7,703 bases of DNA. It comes from Spirochaetaceae bacterium (lineage in GTDB: Bacteria; Spirochaetota; Spirochaetia; DSM-2461). The DNA is taken from the NCBI GenBank assembly GCA_003246505.1, contig QKAI01000137.1:1-7703 (forward strand), written 5' to 3'. Positions 5,702-7,703 of this stretch are shown piece by piece. Under the pieces are notes generated by a model. It did not search any database. It saw nothing but the letters and a program-made list of their open reading frames with translations, and had not been told where the DNA came from. A program made the translations under genes and the position numbers. The stretch's first letter is position 1; each line of letters opens with the position of its first letter.

Positions 5702-7454
5702 ACATTTTTGCAAGAAAGGGGATATTGATCAGATCGAAACCGCTTCTGAGCATCCGGAGAACGGCCAGGGAGAGCTGGAGCCGGGCCATGGCCAGATCCA
5801 GGTTCTCGTTATTGAGGATGGGATTGTCATGGTAGTAGCGGGAGAAGACCTTGGCCACATTATAAAGGGCGGCGGTGATGAGGGAGGGGTTATGGTCCCG
5901 TCCCGCCTGTTCCACGGTGCGGGGAAAATCGGCCAGGATTCCCGCCAGCTCCCACTCCTCGTCCCCGGTGAGCAGCGTCCCGTCCACCGTTTTCTTCTCC
6001 AGATCCCATCCCATTTCCCGGGCCTTCCGCTCCATGCTGCAGATGCGGGCGGCCATATACTGGAGGTAGGGCCCCGTATTGCCGTTGAAGGAGAGGGATT
6101 CCTTAGGATTGAAGATCATATCCTTTTTGGGGGATACCTGAAGCAGATAGTAGTGGAGGGCCGCCAGGGAGACCGCGTCCGCCGTGGCCCGGGGGTCTTC
6201 CACCTCATCCTCCCGTCCCTTGGAGCGGATCTCCTCCAGGGCCAGCTCGGAGAGATCGGCCACAAGATCGTCCGCGTCCACCACGGTGCCCTCCCGGGAC
6301 TTCATCTTCCCCTCCGGGAGATTCACCATGCCGTAGGAGAGGTGGTAGAGAGATTCGGCCCAGTCGTAACCGAGCTTTTTGAGGACATGAAAGAGGACCT
6401 GGAAGTGATAATCCTGTTCGTTCCCCACCACGTAGATGAGCTGGTCGAAGGGCCAGTCCCCGTGCCGGGAGATGGCGGTCCCGATGTCCTGGGTGATGTA
6501 AACGCTGGTTCCGTCGCTCCGGAGGAGGACCTTCGTGTCCAGACCTATCTCGCCCATGTCGATGCGGGTGCTCCCGTCCTCCGCCTTATAGAAAACACCC
6601 TCCTCCAGGCCCTTGAGGATGATATCCCGGCCCAGCATGTAGAGCTGGCTCTCATAGTAGTAGCGGTCGAAGGAGATATGGGTCTTCTCATAGGTTTTTC
6701 CGATGCCCTCCAGGGTCCAGCGGTTCATCATCTCCCACAGGTCACGGACCTCCCTGTCCCCGGCTTCCCACTTCTGGAGCATCTCCTGGGCCTGGGCTTC
6801 GGCGGTGGGGTCCTCCTTGGCCCACTGGGCGTATTTCACGTAGTAATCCCCTACCAGGCGGTCACCCTTGATGCCGGTGGATTCGGGGGTCTCACCCTGG
6901 CCGAATTTTTTGTAGGCCAGCATGGATTTGCAGATATGGACGCCCCGGTCGTTCACCAGGATGACCTTCTGGACGTCCGCCCCGTTGACCCGGAGTATCC
7001 GGGCGGAACTCTCCCCCAGGGCGTCGTTTCTCAGGTGCCCCAGATGGAGGGGTTTGTTCGTGTTGGGGCTGGAGAACTCGATCATGATCTTCCGGCCCTT
7101 AAGAGAGTCGTTATGGCCCCAGCTCTCTTCGTCGGCCAGAACGCGGGCCAGGGTATCGGAAATGATCTGATCCCGCTCCAGGAAAATATTCACATAGGGT
7201 CCCATGGCCCGGGCCTTGCCCAGGGGGGATTCGCCCAGGCGGGCCGCCACTTCCGCCGCCAGCTGGGGAGGGGCGGATCTGAACTCCTTAGCGAAGGGAA
7301 AGAGGGGAAATGCGATATCGCCCATGTCCGCCTTGGGAGGCCTGGCCCCCTTGAGCCGGGACTCGATATCCCCGATTTCTATGTTTTTTTCATCCGCCAG
7401 GGCGGTGAGAGCCTCTTTTATTTTTGCTACCCATTCACTGTTCCAATCGGCCAT
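5700..7454 (-). CDS. argS: Arginyl-tRNA synthetase
   Basis: ArgRS charges tRNA-Arg with arginine. The 584-residue class I enzyme has an N-terminal additional domain (about 1-110; GDIAFPLFPFAK, then GPYVNIFL), which binds the tRNA D-loop in this family. The catalytic Rossmann fold carries SSPNTNKPLHLGHLRND with HLGH at 137-140, and the second signature is KMKSREG (383-389). A helical C-terminal DALR-type anticodon domain covers roughly the last 110 residues. The start at 7454 is chosen over an in-frame TTG at 7541 because AAGGA (7465-7461) sits 6 bases ahead of it, a promoter lies just upstream, and the extra 29 residues would read across that promoter and the preceding gene's end. The PNTNKPLH form of motif 1 differs from the enterobacterial enzyme (PNVAKEMH) and suggests a spirochaete- or Bacteroidetes-like branch, an inference. 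Confidence 0.98.
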   Translation of the reverse strand: MADWNSEWVAKIKEALTALADEKNIEIGDIESRLKGARPPKADMGDIAFPLFPFAKEFRSAPPQLAAEVAARLGESPLGKARAMGPYVNIFLERDQIISDTLARVLADEESWGHNDSLKGRKIMIEFSSPNTNKPLHLGHLRNDALGESSARILRVNGADVQKVILVNDRGVHICKSMLAYKKFGQGETPESTGIKGDRLVGDYYVKYAQWAKEDPTAEAQAQEMLQKWEAGDREVRDLWEMMNRWTLEGIGKTYEKTHISFDRYYYESQLYMLGRDIILKGLEEGVFYKAEDGSTRIDMGEIGLDTKVLLRSDGTSVYITQDIGTAISRHGDWPFDQLIYVVGNEQDYHFQVLFHVLKKLGYDWAESLYHLSYGMVNLPEGKMKSREGTVVDADDLVADLSELALEEIRSKGREDEVEDPRATADAVSLAALHYYLLQVSPKKDMIFNPKESLSFNGNTGPYLQYMAARICSMERKAREMGWDLEKKTVDGTLLTGDEEWELAGILADFPRTVEQAGRDHNPSLITAALYNVAKVFSRYYHDNPILNNENLDLAMARLQLSLAVLRMLRSGFDLINIPFLAKM

Positions 7455-7465
7455 GGTTAATCCTT
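7455..7465 (-). promoter_or_regulatory. Ribosome binding site deciding the argS start
   Basis: AAGGA (7465-7461) with a 6-base spacer (TTAACC) precedes the ATG at 7454. It favours this start over the upstream in-frame TTG at 7541. Confidence 0.75.
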
Positions 7466-7486
7466 TATTTTTATGTAAGTCTGGAA

Positions 7487-7516
7487 AATATATCAGATTA
7501 TAGGGGTAACGGTCAA
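7487..7516 (-). promoter_or_regulatory. Putative sigma70-type promoter of argS and following genes
   Basis: TTGACC (7516-7511), an 18-base spacer and TATATT (7492-7487) match the -35 and -10 consensus at five of six bases each. The transcription start would be near 7480, giving a leader of about 26 bases that contains the argS ribosome site. A perfect TATAAT also lies at 7502-7497 but has no -35 at the right distance. The -35 includes the TGA stop of the preceding gene. Confidence 0.55.
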
Positions 7517-7703
7517 TTTCCGGTGGCCCCTTTTTCTTCAATGGAAATCACATCCAGAAGGGTCTTGTGGAAGTTGGAGACGAGGAACTCCAGGGAGATG
7601 AGGTCGTTCTTGAACTCCCGGTTCCGGGTTCCCCCCAGCTCGGAGTAGTTGGACAGGGTGTCGTAGGCCCCGCCGGTACCCATGATGATTCCCTTGAGTA
7701 GGC
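7513..7703 (-). CDS. C-terminal end of an unrecognised protein, 5' part beyond window edge
   Basis: The frame is open from the right edge to a TGA at 7515-7513, giving the last 62 residues of a protein that starts outside the window. It reads LLKGIIMGTGGAYDTL, then SNYSELGGTRNREF, and after that a segment rich in hydrophobic and charged residues that looks helical (LISLEFLVSNFHKTLLDVI), with a short polar tail ending GATGN. It has GC-biased third positions like argS, which supports it being a real gene. I do not recognise the family. There are no cysteines and no clear membrane segment in the visible part. It ends 58 bases before argS, and its stop codon forms part of the likely argS -35 element. 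An internal start in this stretch is possible, but a full small gene seems less likely than a truncated longer one. Confidence 0.7.
   Translation of the reverse strand, partial: LLKGIIMGTGGAYDTLSNYSELGGTRNREFKNDLISLEFLVSNFHKTLLDVISIEEKGATGN

Noticed and set aside
5829..7460. Long plus-strand open frame of 543 codons opposite argS
   Set aside because: It lies wholly antisense to a convincing argS, its translation is Gly/Val/His/Leu-rich with no motif, and such shadows are expected where third positions are GC-biased.
7455..7541. Longer argS start at an in-frame TTG (7541)
   Set aside because: The extension runs over the end of the preceding gene and the likely promoter, and a good ribosome site supports the ATG at 7454.
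1..7703. CRISPR array, insertion sequence, tRNA or rRNA, or a defence or toxin system
   Set aside because: No spaced direct repeats, transposase, cloverleaf or defence domain was seen by eye; nearly every base belongs to housekeeping or heptose genes.

Overview
All nine genes in this window lie on the minus strand, so transcription runs from high to low coordinates. The genes are dense, with several overlapping starts and stops and no gap longer than 70 bases. The content is that of a diderm (Gram-negative-type) bacterium: LPS-type heptose synthesis (gmhB, gmhA, hldE), a membrane-anchored J-protein (djlA) and the tRNA wobble-uridine enzyme CmoA. The ArgRS has the variant around HxGH (PNTNKPLHLGHLRN) that I associate with spirochaetes, Bacteroidetes and relatives, not with enterobacteria. 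Together with CmoA and DjlA this makes me lean weakly to a free-living spirochaete or similar lineage. That is an inference, not a determination.

Layout in transcription order. (1) 7703-7513 is the 3' end of an unrecognised gene. (2) A putative sigma70-type promoter at 7516-7487 precedes a five-gene housekeeping run: argS (7454-5700), djlA (5629-4811), cmoA (4811-4062), purM (4054-3056) and purN (3068-2499). djlA/cmoA share a TGATG stop-start, purM begins 7 bases after cmoA, and purM/purN overlap by 13 bases, so these four are probably co-transcribed and translationally coupled. A hairpin separates argS from djlA. (3) A clear sigma70-type promoter at 2502-2474 (TTGAAG, 17 bases, perfect TATAAT), with its -35 on the purN stop codon, drives gmhB (2462-1917), gmhA (1933-1343) and hldE (1350 to beyond the left edge). 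These three also overlap one another.

The gmhB-gmhA-hldE run supplies three of the four proteins needed to turn sedoheptulose-7-phosphate into ADP-L-glycero-D-manno-heptose; only the epimerase HldD is not seen. purM and purN supply two purine-synthesis steps, and cmoA makes carboxy-SAM for cmo5U34 in tRNA.

I see no mobile element, CRISPR array, RNA gene or evident new defence system. The points most worth a second look are a GmhB that has lost three of its four expected zinc ligands, a nearly leaderless promoter for the heptose operon, a G9 tract inside the purN phosphate loop, and the coupling of cmoA to purMN.
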